Of a stretch of 64,000 nt of DNA, positions 21,166 through 30,343 are shown in pieces. The notes below the pieces were generated by a model, which saw only the letters and a program-made list of their open reading frames with translations, searched no databases and had not been told where the DNA came from. The stretch is taken from assembly GCA_002747105.1 (NCBI GenBank), contig PDSY01000017.1:1-64000 (forward strand), given 5' to 3'. The position numbers and the translations under genes were made by a program. The stretch is from Flavobacteriales bacterium. GTDB lineage: Bacteria > Bacteroidota > Bacteroidia > Flavobacteriales > Weeksellaceae. Each line of letters begins with the position of its first letter. Within the stretch, counting starts at the first letter, position 1.

Positions 21166-21497
21166 GAATTGATTACTTCATTTACTCGCTCTACTCTATC
21201 TTGCTTAGACAGGGTCAACCTCACTATTGTATTTTCGTGCGCCTTTAAATGATGAACAATTCCACCGTCCAAAGCTATAATATCTCCACTTTCCATAAGT
21301 TCGGATTTCCCATTGACACCTAAATCTATCTTTCCATCTAAAATATGGATTAAAATAGGAAAAGGCGTTTGATGATCTTTCATGAGTTCTCCTTTGGGAA
21401 GTAAAATCTGAATTTCCTTCGAAAAAGAAGTTTCAATAATTACTCTTGTTTTGATTTTACTTTCCGTACAATTTTTATCGAATTTTACAATATTCAT
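21162..21497 (-). CDS. Cupin-domain protein
   Basis: PFPILIHILDGKIDLGVNGKSELMESGDIIALDGGIVHHLKAHENTIVRL; MNIVKF start preferred. Confidence 0.8.
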   Translation of the reverse strand: MNIVKFDKNCTESKIKTRVIIETSFSKEIQILLPKGELMKDHQTPFPILIHILDGKIDLGVNGKSELMESGDIIALDGGIVHHLKAHENTIVRLTLSKQDRVERVNEVINS

Positions 21498-21561
21498 CTT
21501 TTTATTTTTTTTTATTAAAGTCAATCACTTCATCCATTGAGCTTGACAACTTAGCCTTCTT

Positions 21562-22041
21562 TTACTTGATGAAAAACCAACCGTGACTTCCTGCAACAGC
21601 ACCTATAATAGTCAATAGACTCAATAAGAGTAAAAACCAATGAACCCTATGCATGATTGCAAAAGTTTTTGCAGGGTTTTCTTTCATATATCTTTTAAAC
21701 AATCGGTGTAAAACAAAAGGCTCCAACACATACAATACCAATGTGAATATCAACCAAACCAAAGTCATCGTATGTATCCACCAATAACGATAATTCAAAT
21801 ACCTCTCCCACCCATCAAGTACATATAACATATAGAAGCCACTCAGCCCTGTCAATAAAGTCGTCACTTTAGCTTGTTTAGCAAACCGCCCTTCGATTTG
21901 TTCAAAGGTTTTCATTTGGTCTTCTTTGGATTTTAATTTTTTAATCGCAGGAATAATGACCGTTGTCACCATTGCCACTCCACCAATCCATAGCACCACC
22001 GCAACGATATGAATGACTCTTGCCAAAGCAAAACTTTCCAT
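21562..22041 (-). CDS. CopD-like integral membrane protein
   Basis: RVIHIVAVVLWIGGVAMVTTVIIPA.., four predicted TM segments. Confidence 0.65.
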   Translation of the reverse strand: MESFALARVIHIVAVVLWIGGVAMVTTVIIPAIKKLKSKEDQMKTFEQIEGRFAKQAKVTTLLTGLSGFYMLYVLDGWERYLNYRYWWIHTMTLVWLIFTLVLYVLEPFVLHRLFKRYMKENPAKTFAIMHRVHWFLLLLSLLTIIGAVAGSHGWFFIK

Positions 22042-22258
22042 TGTAAATTGACTTAGGGGTTATCCCACAAAGGTAAACATAATAAAAAGCAAAAAAGCAA
22101 TAATAAGGTGTTTTTTTATCATTTCTCAGTTTCATTCTACGATTCAAGACTAAAAATCAACAGTTCAGTAAGTTTAAATTGTATTCAATCTACTTATCGT
22201 GCATCTTTGTGGTGTTAATTAACAATCAATTATTTATTAATCTTAAAATAGTAAAATC

Positions 22259-22675
22259 ATGAAAAGAGTAAGTATTTTTTTAGTAGTAGTTTTTTTAAGC
22301 GTTTTTTCTCAGAAAATAAACGCACAACAGACCGTAACGGTAACCATTGAAAATATTGCATCGGAAAAAGGAAAAATAGCGGTTGCTTTATTTAACAAAC
22401 AAAATTTCTTAAAAATGCCTGTACAAGGTACATTTTCAGCAATTAAAGACGGAAAAAGCACAGCCGTTTTCAAAAATGTTCCTAAAGGAGAATATGCCAT
22501 CGGTTGTTTCCACGATGAAAATAACAATTATCAATTAGAACGCTCAGAAAACGGAATGCCTTTAGAAAGGTACGGATTTTCAAATACCAAAAAACTCAAA
22601 AGAGCACCTGTATTTGATGATATGAAATTTAGCGTCGAAGACGAAGATGTATCTTTAAGCATTGAACTTCAATAA
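22259..22675 (+). CDS. DUF2141-family secreted protein
   Basis: TVTIENIASEKGKIAVALFN...FKNVPKGEYAIGCFHDENNNYQLERSENGMPLERYGFSN. Confidence 0.85.
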   Translation: MKRVSIFLVVVFLSVFSQKINAQQTVTVTIENIASEKGKIAVALFNKQNFLKMPVQGTFSAIKDGKSTAVFKNVPKGEYAIGCFHDENNNYQLERSENGMPLERYGFSNTKKLKRAPVFDDMKFSVEDEDVSLSIELQ

Positions 22676-22696
22676 TAATTCATTTTTCATATCAAA

Positions 22697-22734
22697 ATCA
22701 ACCCCACAAGTTTTCGGAGCTTTGTGGGGTTGAT
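22697..22734 (+). terminator. Hairpin terminator
   Basis: 13-bp stem ATCAACCCCACAA / TTGTGGGGTTGAT. Confidence 0.7.
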
Positions 22735-22841
22735 AATTAAAGACCAAATTGTATCAAAAATACTGGTGCATTTGTGCATATGATAAATCAATCCTATCAT
22801 AATTCTGTAAATTTCTTATCTTTGTGCTCGAATTTACAATA

Positions 22842-23300
22842 ATGAAACATTTAATATTAAAACAAAAACAAGTTTTATTTTTCATCCTCGCAGGAGGACT
22901 AAGTGCCATTATGGAAATTGGAAGTTTCACATTTTTTAGTTCTGTTATCCCTATTGTTTTTCCGAAAGAATTAGATTTAATGGGCGTTCATTATCCTTTT
23001 AGTAATATTTTCTCTACGGGTTTAGGCATTATTTCTAATTATTTTTTTAGTATATGGTTTGTTTTTGAAAGAGGAAAACATTCCAAAAAAAGAGAGTTTT
23101 TTTACTTTATGGTCGTTTCTGTGATGTCTACAATTTTAAGTTTAATTTTCTTTCAAATCTTTTTCAATTGGATTTTTACAGAGCATTTGGATTTAAAAAT
23201 CATTACAATGAGTCCCCAAATATTAAGTAAAGTTTTCGCTATTGGTTTGGTGGCAATACTCAATTATTCTATCAAAAAAAGAGTTATTTTTAATGGTTAA
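22842..23300 (+). CDS. GtrA-like membrane protein
   Basis: FFILAGGLSAIMEIGSFTFF...ISNYFFSIWFVFE; ATG at 22842 follows a TATCTTTG motif. Confidence 0.8.
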   Translation: MKHLILKQKQVLFFILAGGLSAIMEIGSFTFFSSVIPIVFPKELDLMGVHYPFSNIFSTGLGIISNYFFSIWFVFERGKHSKKREFFYFMVVSVMSTILSLIFFQIFFNWIFTEHLDLKIITMSPQILSKVFAIGLVAILNYSIKKRVIFNG

Positions 23301-24012
23301 GGTTTTAAATTATATTTGGCGAGGTTGGTTCATGTTCTTAGCAACCGTTTTAACACTCATTTTCGCATTACCTGTTTATATTTTTTCCCTCCAAAAAAAT
23401 GGTTACAAAAAAGCGTATTTTTTTATTCGACTTTGGAGTTATGGCTTATTTTATGGAATGGGATTTCGGTACGAACTCATTAATTTAACTGAGCAGAGGC
23501 TCAATAAAAACGAGCAATATATCGTTATTGCTAACCATACTTCGATAATGGACATTATGCTTTCGTGCATTCTGTTACCTCATCATTCCGTTTGTTTTGT
23601 AGGTAAAAAAGAATTGGACAGAATCCCTATTTTTGGCGTTGCTTATCGAAAAGCTTGTATATTAGTGGATAGAAAATGCCCCAAAAGTAGAAGTCAGGTA
23701 TATGCTAAATGTGCCGAAAGAATGGACGAAGGTAATAGCATTATTCTTTACCCCGAAGGTGGCGTTCCCAACGATACGAGTATTGTATTAGACGAGTTTA
23801 AAAATGGAGCTTTTGCAATGTCTTGTAAGCATCAGAAAAAAATTGCCGTTTTCACTTTTGTGGGGCTAAAAGAGTTTTTTCCTTTTGATCATGGAAAAGG
23901 GAAAATGGGAAAAGTAAAAGTGTTCTTTAATGGAATTTTAGAGCCTGAAGCAGATTTTAACCATCAAAAAAATAAAGCACGAGAAATGATTTTAAATCAG
24001 TTGTCCAATTAG
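23296..24012 (+). CDS. plsC: 1-acyl-sn-glycerol-3-phosphate acyltransferase
   Basis: ANHTSIMDIML (HX4D), ILYPEGGVPND; overlaps the end of the GtrA CDS. Confidence 0.9.
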   Translation, partial: VKVLNYIWRGWFMFLATVLTLIFALPVYIFSLQKNGYKKAYFFIRLWSYGLFYGMGFRYELINLTEQRLNKNEQYIVIANHTSIMDIMLSCILLPHHSVCFVGKKELDRIPIFGVAYRKACILVDRKCPKSRSQVYAKCAERMDEGNSIILYPEGGVPNDTSIVLDEFKNGAFAMSCKHQKKIAVFTFVGLKEFFPFDHGKGKMGKVKVFFNGILEPEADFNHQKNKAREMILNQLSN

Positions 24013-24183
24013 TATTCTAGTAATCAGTCATCTAGTAATCAGTTATCTAGTAGTCAGTTTACCAAGATTCAATTACCTAGATAACTAAAATACTATAATA
24101 CTGATTTACTGACCTACTAACTACTAGACTACTGACTACTAAATTACTAGACTACTGGACTACTAAGTTACTGACCACTAAAA
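24013..24183 (+). repeat. Intercistronic inverted word-repeat element, locus C
   Basis: 15-nt units TTCTAGTAATCAGTC/ATCTAGTAATCAGTT/ATCTAGTAGTCAGTT (24015-24059), then reverse-complement words ACTACTAGACTACTGACTACTAAATTACTAGACTACTGG. Confidence 0.8.
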
Positions 24184-24220
24184 TATTTTTATGTAAATTT
24201 GTTCGAATTAAATTTTTTTT

Positions 24221-25468
24221 ATGAAAAAGAACAATTATATTTTTCCTATATTCATTATAGGAGTTTTATTTTTTATCTTCGGCTTTATTACTTGGGCAAA
24301 TAGCCAATTGATCCCTTACTTGAAGTTAGCTTGTCAGCTCACAGAAACCGAATCTAATTTGGTAGGTGTAGCCTTCTTTTTGGCTTATTTTTTCATGGCA
24401 ATACCGAGTGCTTTTGTTTTGAAAAAAACAGGTTTTAAAATGGGAATGTCTATTGGATTATTCGTAATGGCAATAGGTGCATTTTTATTTATTCCAGCAG
24501 CTGAAACGAGAAATTACAATTTGTTTTTAACAGGTTTATTTATCATTGGAACAGGATTGGCTTTACTCCAAACAGCGTCTAATCCGTATGTAGCCGTACT
24601 GGGACCTGTAGAAAGTGCAGCGAGGAGAATCAGTATAATGGGAATATGCAACAAAATTGCAGGTATCGTGGCAATTTATGTATTGGGACATATCACACTT
24701 GAAGGAACTGATGAGCTACAAAAAAGCTTATTAACAATGTCTGAACTGCAAAAAAATGAAACACTACAAGCTTTAGCCAATCGGGTAATCCTTCCGTATC
24801 AAATTATTTCAGCAAGTTTTGCTTTGGTAGGTATTATTTTGATGTTCATTAAACTTCCTAAGATTGAAGAATCAGAAGATACCAACGATGTACATGATGG
24901 TGCTGATAGAAGTATCTTTAGTTATAAACATTTATGGTTTGGTGTTTTAGCCTTATTTCTTTATGTGGGTGTGGAAGTGATTAGTTATGATGGATTTAGT
25001 GCATTTGGAGAGTCTTTAGGCTTTGGTATTCAGAAAGCGAGTGGTTTCGCTAAATATACAGGTTATGCACTATTAGCAGGTTATATTTTTTGTATCGTTG
25101 CCATACCCAAATACATAGAACAGACAAAAGCATTGAAATATTTTTCAATAGCGAGTGCCCTATTGGTATTGATATCGGTATTCAGTACAGGAATATTTGC
25201 AGTCATTTGTTTCGCCGCTTTAGGTTTTACGCAATCTGTGATGTGGCCAGCCATTTTCCCTCTAGCCATTAACAAATTAGGCGTGCATACCAAAATGGGT
25301 TCTGCCTATCTTATTATGGCGATTATTGGAGGAGCGATACTTTTACCATTGGTAAGTTATCTCAAAACCTTTATTCCAGAAAGTCCTCGATTGGCTTACC
25401 TTATTATGGTACCTTGTTATGTGTATATTTTTTGGTATGCTAAAAAGGGAAGTAAGATTAGTAATTAA
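24221..25468 (+). CDS. MFS sugar transporter (FucP/GluP-like)
   Basis: FFIFGFITWANSQLIPYLKLACQLTETESNLVGVAFFLAYFFMAIPS..LLQTASNPYVAVLGP. Confidence 0.88.
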   Translation: MKKNNYIFPIFIIGVLFFIFGFITWANSQLIPYLKLACQLTETESNLVGVAFFLAYFFMAIPSAFVLKKTGFKMGMSIGLFVMAIGAFLFIPAAETRNYNLFLTGLFIIGTGLALLQTASNPYVAVLGPVESAARRISIMGICNKIAGIVAIYVLGHITLEGTDELQKSLLTMSELQKNETLQALANRVILPYQIISASFALVGIILMFIKLPKIEESEDTNDVHDGADRSIFSYKHLWFGVLALFLYVGVEVISYDGFSAFGESLGFGIQKASGFAKYTGYALLAGYIFCIVAIPKYIEQTKALKYFSIASALLVLISVFSTGIFAVICFAALGFTQSVMWPAIFPLAINKLGVHTKMGSAYLIMAIIGGAILLPLVSYLKTFIPESPRLAYLIMVPCYVYIFWYAKKGSKISN

Positions 25469-25474
25469 AAAAAC

Positions 25475-25546
25475 TATTAGGGATTGGGAATTAGGAGTTA
25501 GTTAAGCTTCATTGCTAATCCCTAAAACCTAACTCCTAATCCCTTA
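25475..25546 (+). repeat. Intercistronic inverted word-repeat element, locus D
   Basis: ATTAGGGATTGGGAATTAGGAGTTAG ... GCTAATCCCTAAAACCTAACTCCTAATCCC. Confidence 0.75.
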
Positions 25547-25549
25547 ACA

Positions 25550-26629
25550 ATGAATAATTTCAACAAAAAAAGAACTTGGAGTATTCTATTGGTACTTCAA
25601 TTTTTTATTTTTTACGGCGTTTCTCAATCCAAAGTTTTAATTCATCAATATATTTGCTTTTTTGAGAGGCAAAAAGATATGCATACACTTTTGTTTTCGA
25701 AAATTCCGTTTTCGGTAGGTGATGTTTTATATTTGATATTGGGAGGAGTTTTATTGTATTTTGTTATTCAAATTTTTAATAAAAAGAAAAGAAAAAAAGC
25801 CTTACTAAAACTCCTGATGATCACTACTATTTTTTATTTCGTTTATCAAGTTTTTTGGGGATTATTGTATTTTCAAAAGCCTTTGATTTATGAACTTCCA
25901 AAAGGCAGAGTTTCATTAAAGTTTAAAAAGGCATTGGCAAAAAAATATTTTTTCATTTGTCTAAATGAAAGAAAATGGGTCGAAGAGGATGAAAATGGCG
26001 TTATGAAAATTTCGGATATTCCGTTGCTTAAAAAAGAAATTATCAATCGTCAGTCTAGCATTCCATTTCCTTTTAACACAATGAAAACGGAACAAATAAC
26101 CAATATCAAAGAGAGTTTATACGCCGATTTTTTAAGTCATATTGGTATTTTGGGTTACTTCAATCCTTTTACAGGAGAAGCCCAGTATAATGATAATATC
26201 CCACATATTGAAATCCCATTTACTTTAGCCCACGAAAGTGCTCATCAGATAGGTTATGCTCGAGAGGAAGAGGCGAGTTTCATCGGTTTTTTAATGGGAG
26301 AAAAAAGTGAAAATCACGCTATAAAATATAGTGTTTATTGGTATGGACTGAAAAGCCTTTTACGAAATATCGCAATGGAAGATTTAGCTTTTGCCCAAAA
26401 GGTATTGGAAAATTTCTCTCCTGCAATGAAAAGAGATTACGAAGCAAAACTAAAATATTCTGAGCAGTATCAAGGTATTTTGAACGATTGGTTTGGAACG
26501 GCTAATGATTTATTCCTAAAAAGCAATCAGCAAGATGGTATTATCTCTTATTCCTACTTCACAACGCTACTTTTAAGGTATGAATATGAAAAAAGAGCCG
26601 TACTGGGTACGGCTCAAAAACACAAATGA
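25550..26629 (+). CDS. DUF3810-family membrane protein with HExxH-like zinc metalloprotease motif
   Basis: N-terminal TM segments plus FTLAHESAHQIGYAREEEASFIGFL. Confidence 0.85.
   Translation: MNNFNKKRTWSILLVLQFFIFYGVSQSKVLIHQYICFFERQKDMHTLLFSKIPFSVGDVLYLILGGVLLYFVIQIFNKKKRKKALLKLLMITTIFYFVYQVFWGLLYFQKPLIYELPKGRVSLKFKKALAKKYFFICLNERKWVEEDENGVMKISDIPLLKKEIINRQSSIPFPFNTMKTEQITNIKESLYADFLSHIGILGYFNPFTGEAQYNDNIPHIEIPFTLAHESAHQIGYAREEEASFIGFLMGEKSENHAIKYSVYWYGLKSLLRNIAMEDLAFAQKVLENFSPAMKRDYEAKLKYSEQYQGILNDWFGTANDLFLKSNQQDGIISYSYFTTLLLRYEYEKRAVLGTAQKHK
26596..26614 (+). terminator. Perfect hairpin inside the 3' end of the DUF3810 CDS
   Basis: AGCCGTAC TGG GTACGGCT then CAAAAAC. Confidence 0.55.
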
Positions 26630-26641
26630 TGAAAAAAAAAT

Positions 26642-26679
26642 ATTGTCTGTAAGGAGGCATCACCTCCCCTAAGACAATT
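26642..26679 (+). other. Long imperfect hairpin downstream of the DUF3810 CDS
   Basis: ATTGTCTGTAAGGAGG catca CCTCCCCTAAGACAAT. Confidence 0.6.
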
Positions 26680-27026
26680 GCAAAGGTATAAAAATATTTG
26701 TGAGAAATCCAACTTTTTTACAATTAAATTCACTCTAAATAACCAAGGTGCTATCAATCAACAATTTCAAGTCTTAAATATTTTGTATTCCCACCTTTTT
26801 CATCCTAAAAAAATAATCTATTTCGTCCTAAATTAATGGTAGAATTAGTACGTATTCAATTAGGAAAAGTAAATAACAATTACACTATAGAAGGTTATCT
26901 AGAAGATAAAAAAGTGATTGACATTAGGATTTTGTAAACCCAATCATAAAAATAAAAATTTAAATCATTTACATCTTATTCATATAAATATTTTTTTTGT
27001 AACTTTAGACAATAAAAACACATCTT

Positions 27027-27464
27027 ATGAAAACAATTGTTTTACCCGTCGATTTTTCAGACACCACTGCACATTTAATAGAAGCCACTGTTCAATTTGC
27101 CAAAGAAGTGGACGCCAAAATATGCCTAATCCATATTACACCTACTAATTCAGGATTCGTCGTTGGAGATACAGGATTTCAATATTTCCCAGAGATTGAA
27201 CAAACAGAAATTAAAAGAGAACTTTCTGAATTGAATGATTTAGAAAACCTCATCAAAAAACAAAATATAGAATGTGAACATCTACTGAAACAAGGGATAG
27301 CCTCTGAGCTCATTCTGGATTATGCTAAAGATAAAAATGCAGACTATATTGTGATGGGTTCTCATGGAAGAAGTGGAATTTATGACGTTTTTATAGGGAG
27401 TTTAACGAAAGAAATCACTAGAACATCGCCAATTCCTGTATTAATTATTCCTTGCCATCAATAA
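27027..27464 (+). CDS. Universal stress protein (UspA family)
   Basis: MKTIVLPVDFSDTTAHLIEATVQFAKEVDAKICLIHI...ADYIVMGSHGRSGIYDVFIGSLTKEITRTSPIPVLIIP. Confidence 0.93.
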   Translation: MKTIVLPVDFSDTTAHLIEATVQFAKEVDAKICLIHITPTNSGFVVGDTGFQYFPEIEQTEIKRELSELNDLENLIKKQNIECEHLLKQGIASELILDYAKDKNADYIVMGSHGRSGIYDVFIGSLTKEITRTSPIPVLIIPCHQ

Positions 27465-27840
27465 AGGAACCTTTATCAATAAAGCTCATTCCTAAAAGTT
27501 GTGGTCAAATAGAATAAAAAAGAGTTCAATTTGCGTTAAAAAATGATTTTGGAATTATCATCAGAAGTATTAAAATTCATACTACGAGCCTTATGAACAG
27601 AACCTCTTGGTTTAACAGAGGTTTTAAAGCATTTAAGTAGTCCATTCTATTGGTTTAAATTAATTACTTCTATAATAAAGGTATAGTGCCTCCTCTGAAT
27701 TTTTTAACCCGTTTTTCCTGCATAAAAGTATCGGAAATTTCAAAGACAAAATGCTATAATCCACCAGTTCTCGATCACCATATCATAGAGCAAATCAAAT
27801 AATGGTTGTAGATATTCCTAATGGAGACTATTTATCTTCT

Positions 27841-29061
27841 TTAATTTTTCCTTGTCTTTTTTAATTCTTCCTTGTCTTTTTCAGTAGGGTTCCAAACTTT
27901 AATTTCAGAATTTTTATTGATACCAGAAAGTATCTGGACATTGATACCGTCACTACCGCCTAATTTCACATAAACTTTTTTAAATGAACCATTGGCCTGC
28001 TTTACTTCTACAAAAGGCTTGTCTTTTCCGTCTGCATCTTTTTCATACTGTATGAGACTTTCGTTTACCACCAAAGCATTTTTCTGTGATTTTAAAACAA
28101 TTTCAGCATTTGCTGAAAACCCCGCACGGATATACTCGTCAGTTGGGTTAAAAACATTGCCTTCAATCGGAAATTTGATGGTTCCTGCATCATCCTTACC
28201 TTTCGGAGCAATCATTGTAACACGCCCTGGGAAACTTTTATTCTGAAGAGCACCAATAATAATGTTCATGTCCATTCCTGTAGTGAGTTTTCCAACTTGT
28301 GCCTCATCAATCGTACCCTGAAATATCAATGCATTAAGGTCTGCTACGGTACAAATCGTGGTTCCAGAGTTAAATGAGTTAGCCTCAATAACCTGGTCCC
28401 CTGGCTTTACTGGCAATTCCAAAACGGTTCCATTGGCTTTGGACCTAATTTGTGTGGTAGCCAATCTTCTCAATCCTGGCGTAATCCCCGTGCGTGCGAT
28501 CTGTAGATTTCTTTGTGCTGTAATACGCTGCTGGTTCGCATTTTTAAGTTGTTGCTGAACAGAAGCCAACTGTTGCTGAGCGTTAATAAATTCCTGTTTA
28601 GAAATCACGCCTTGATTGTAGAGACGCTGCTGCATCGCAAATTGTTTTTGTTGGTTGCTCACATTCACTTTCGCATTGGCTATTTGCAGATTGGCGTTTT
28701 CCACTTCTTGCTGTGCCGCATTAACCTGAGCAATATTGGGTACAATGTGGATAGTCGCAATAAGCTCTCCCTGAGACACATAGTCGCCTTCATCTACTAA
28801 AACTTTCTCAATAATACCAGAAAGGTTAGGCTTGATTTCAATTTCTTCTCTGGGAACAATTTTTCCTGTAGCCATCACTTTATCATTCAAATCCTGAGTG
28901 ATTGGCTTTTTAGTTAGAAATTCTTGATTTTCAGAGGAATTAGATTTTACAAGATAGTTAATCCCCGCAACTAGACCTATCAAAAGGACGAGGCCTAAGA
29001 AAATATAAAGTGCTTTTTTGAATGTAAATTTCTTTTTCATAGCTATTTGTTTTTGAATCAA
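27841..29061 (-). CDS. Efflux periplasmic adaptor (HlyD/MacA-like)
   Basis: EIEIKPNLSGIIEKVLVDEGDYVSQGELIATI; QQL coiled-coil; operonic with ABC genes; likely start at the internal MKKKFTFKK. Confidence 0.9.
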   Translation of the reverse strand: MIQKQIAMKKKFTFKKALYIFLGLVLLIGLVAGINYLVKSNSSENQEFLTKKPITQDLNDKVMATGKIVPREEIEIKPNLSGIIEKVLVDEGDYVSQGELIATIHIVPNIAQVNAAQQEVENANLQIANAKVNVSNQQKQFAMQQRLYNQGVISKQEFINAQQQLASVQQQLKNANQQRITAQRNLQIARTGITPGLRRLATTQIRSKANGTVLELPVKPGDQVIEANSFNSGTTICTVADLNALIFQGTIDEAQVGKLTTGMDMNIIIGALQNKSFPGRVTMIAPKGKDDAGTIKFPIEGNVFNPTDEYIRAGFSANAEIVLKSQKNALVVNESLIQYEKDADGKDKPFVEVKQANGSFKKVYVKLGGSDGINVQILSGINKNSEIKVWNPTEKDKEELKKTRKN

Positions 29062-29067
29062 TATTAA

Positions 29068-30336
29068 TTATTCGCTTCGGAGAGCATCAATGGGTTTTAT
29101 ACTTACGGCACGCTGAGCTGGAATCATTCCAATGATTAAGCCAAGTATGACCATAATCACCAAAGCCCCAAAAACATTGGAATAATCAACACTCGGATTA
29201 TAAAATGGAAAATCATCTTGGTTGCGCGTCAACATATCTAAAATCATCAACAAAAGAACCCCCATAATAAAACCCAATAAGCCTGATGTTAAGGTGATTA
29301 CTACGCTCTCTAAGAGGATCTGGTTGCGTACTTCTGAAGGTTTAGCACCAATGGCTCTGCGTATGCCGATTTCTTTGGTTCTTTCGGTTACAGTAATCAG
29401 CAAAATATTAGAAATAGCAATTACACCAGCTAAAATGGTGAGGATGCCTACGGCAATGGTTAAAAATTGAATCCCCATAAGAAATCCTGTTAGTTTTTTA
29501 AATTCTTTCCCTAAATTAAAACAGCCAAAAGCATTGGTATCATCTGGAGAGACGCGGTATTCATCTTTAAGAAAATCCTTTGCTTTGTTTTCTACATTTT
29601 CAAGATTCGCATTGGGCTTGCTGACTATGGCAAAAAAATCGACCACATCACTAGTGTGATATATTTTGGTAAAAGTGGTAAACGGAATGTAAGCCGTTTC
29701 ATTATTGCTCATACCTCCTTGTTTTCTGACTGAGAAAACGCCGATAACGTTAAAGAAAACTCCTTTCAGGTTAATAGATTTCCCGATAGGGTTTTCATTA
29801 TTCTTTTCGTCGAAAAGGTTTTTATAAATATCTTCTCCAATGACGATAACGTTTTTGCCTTCAGCAATGTCGGCATCGTTAATATATCTGCCTAAACTAA
29901 GCTTTTTCTCAGAAATTTTATTGCCGATAGGGAAATCTCCAGTGAGAGAATAAGTGCCTTTTTTGCCATTTCTAACCATGGTTTCTCCTGGCGTACCAAA
30001 ATTACCCCGAGCACTTTGTGGCGAAATAAATTCGATTTCTGGAATTCTACTTTTTAGTTTTTCAATATCATCCAAATGAAGTTCCATCTTCCGACCTTTC
30101 GGGAAACCATCAAACGGAATGGTACTTTGTTGTGCCCAAAGAAAAATAGAATTGGTCGCAAAGCCTTTAAACACTTTGTTAAAACCATTTTCCAGTCCTT
30201 TTGCGGCACCCAGCAAGGAGACATAGAGAAACATTCCCCAGCCAACACCAATCATGGTGAGGAAGGTTCGGAGTTTGTTGTTCCGAAGCGAATGGTAAAT
30301 TTCCTGCCAAGTATCTCTTTTAAAAATTAAATTCAT
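29068..30336 (-). CDS. ABC transporter permease (MacB/FtsX-like)
   Basis: NNKLRTFLTMIGVGWGMFLYVSLLGAAKGLENGF...TERTKEIGIRRAIGAKPSEV. Confidence 0.92.
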   Translation of the reverse strand: MNLIFKRDTWQEIYHSLRNNKLRTFLTMIGVGWGMFLYVSLLGAAKGLENGFNKVFKGFATNSIFLWAQQSTIPFDGFPKGRKMELHLDDIEKLKSRIPEIEFISPQSARGNFGTPGETMVRNGKKGTYSLTGDFPIGNKISEKKLSLGRYINDADIAEGKNVIVIGEDIYKNLFDEKNNENPIGKSINLKGVFFNVIGVFSVRKQGGMSNNETAYIPFTTFTKIYHTSDVVDFFAIVSKPNANLENVENKAKDFLKDEYRVSPDDTNAFGCFNLGKEFKKLTGFLMGIQFLTIAVGILTILAGVIAISNILLITVTERTKEIGIRRAIGAKPSEVRNQILLESVVITLTSGLLGFIMGVLLLMILDMLTRNQDDFPFYNPSVDYSNVFGALVIMVILGLIIGMIPAQRAVSIKPIDALRSE

Positions 30337-30343
30337 GCCTTTA

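Noticed and set aside
27601-27623. AACCTCT..AGAGGTT inverted repeat as an IS end
   Set aside because: Only 7-bp arms, no transposase and no matching partner repeat seen.
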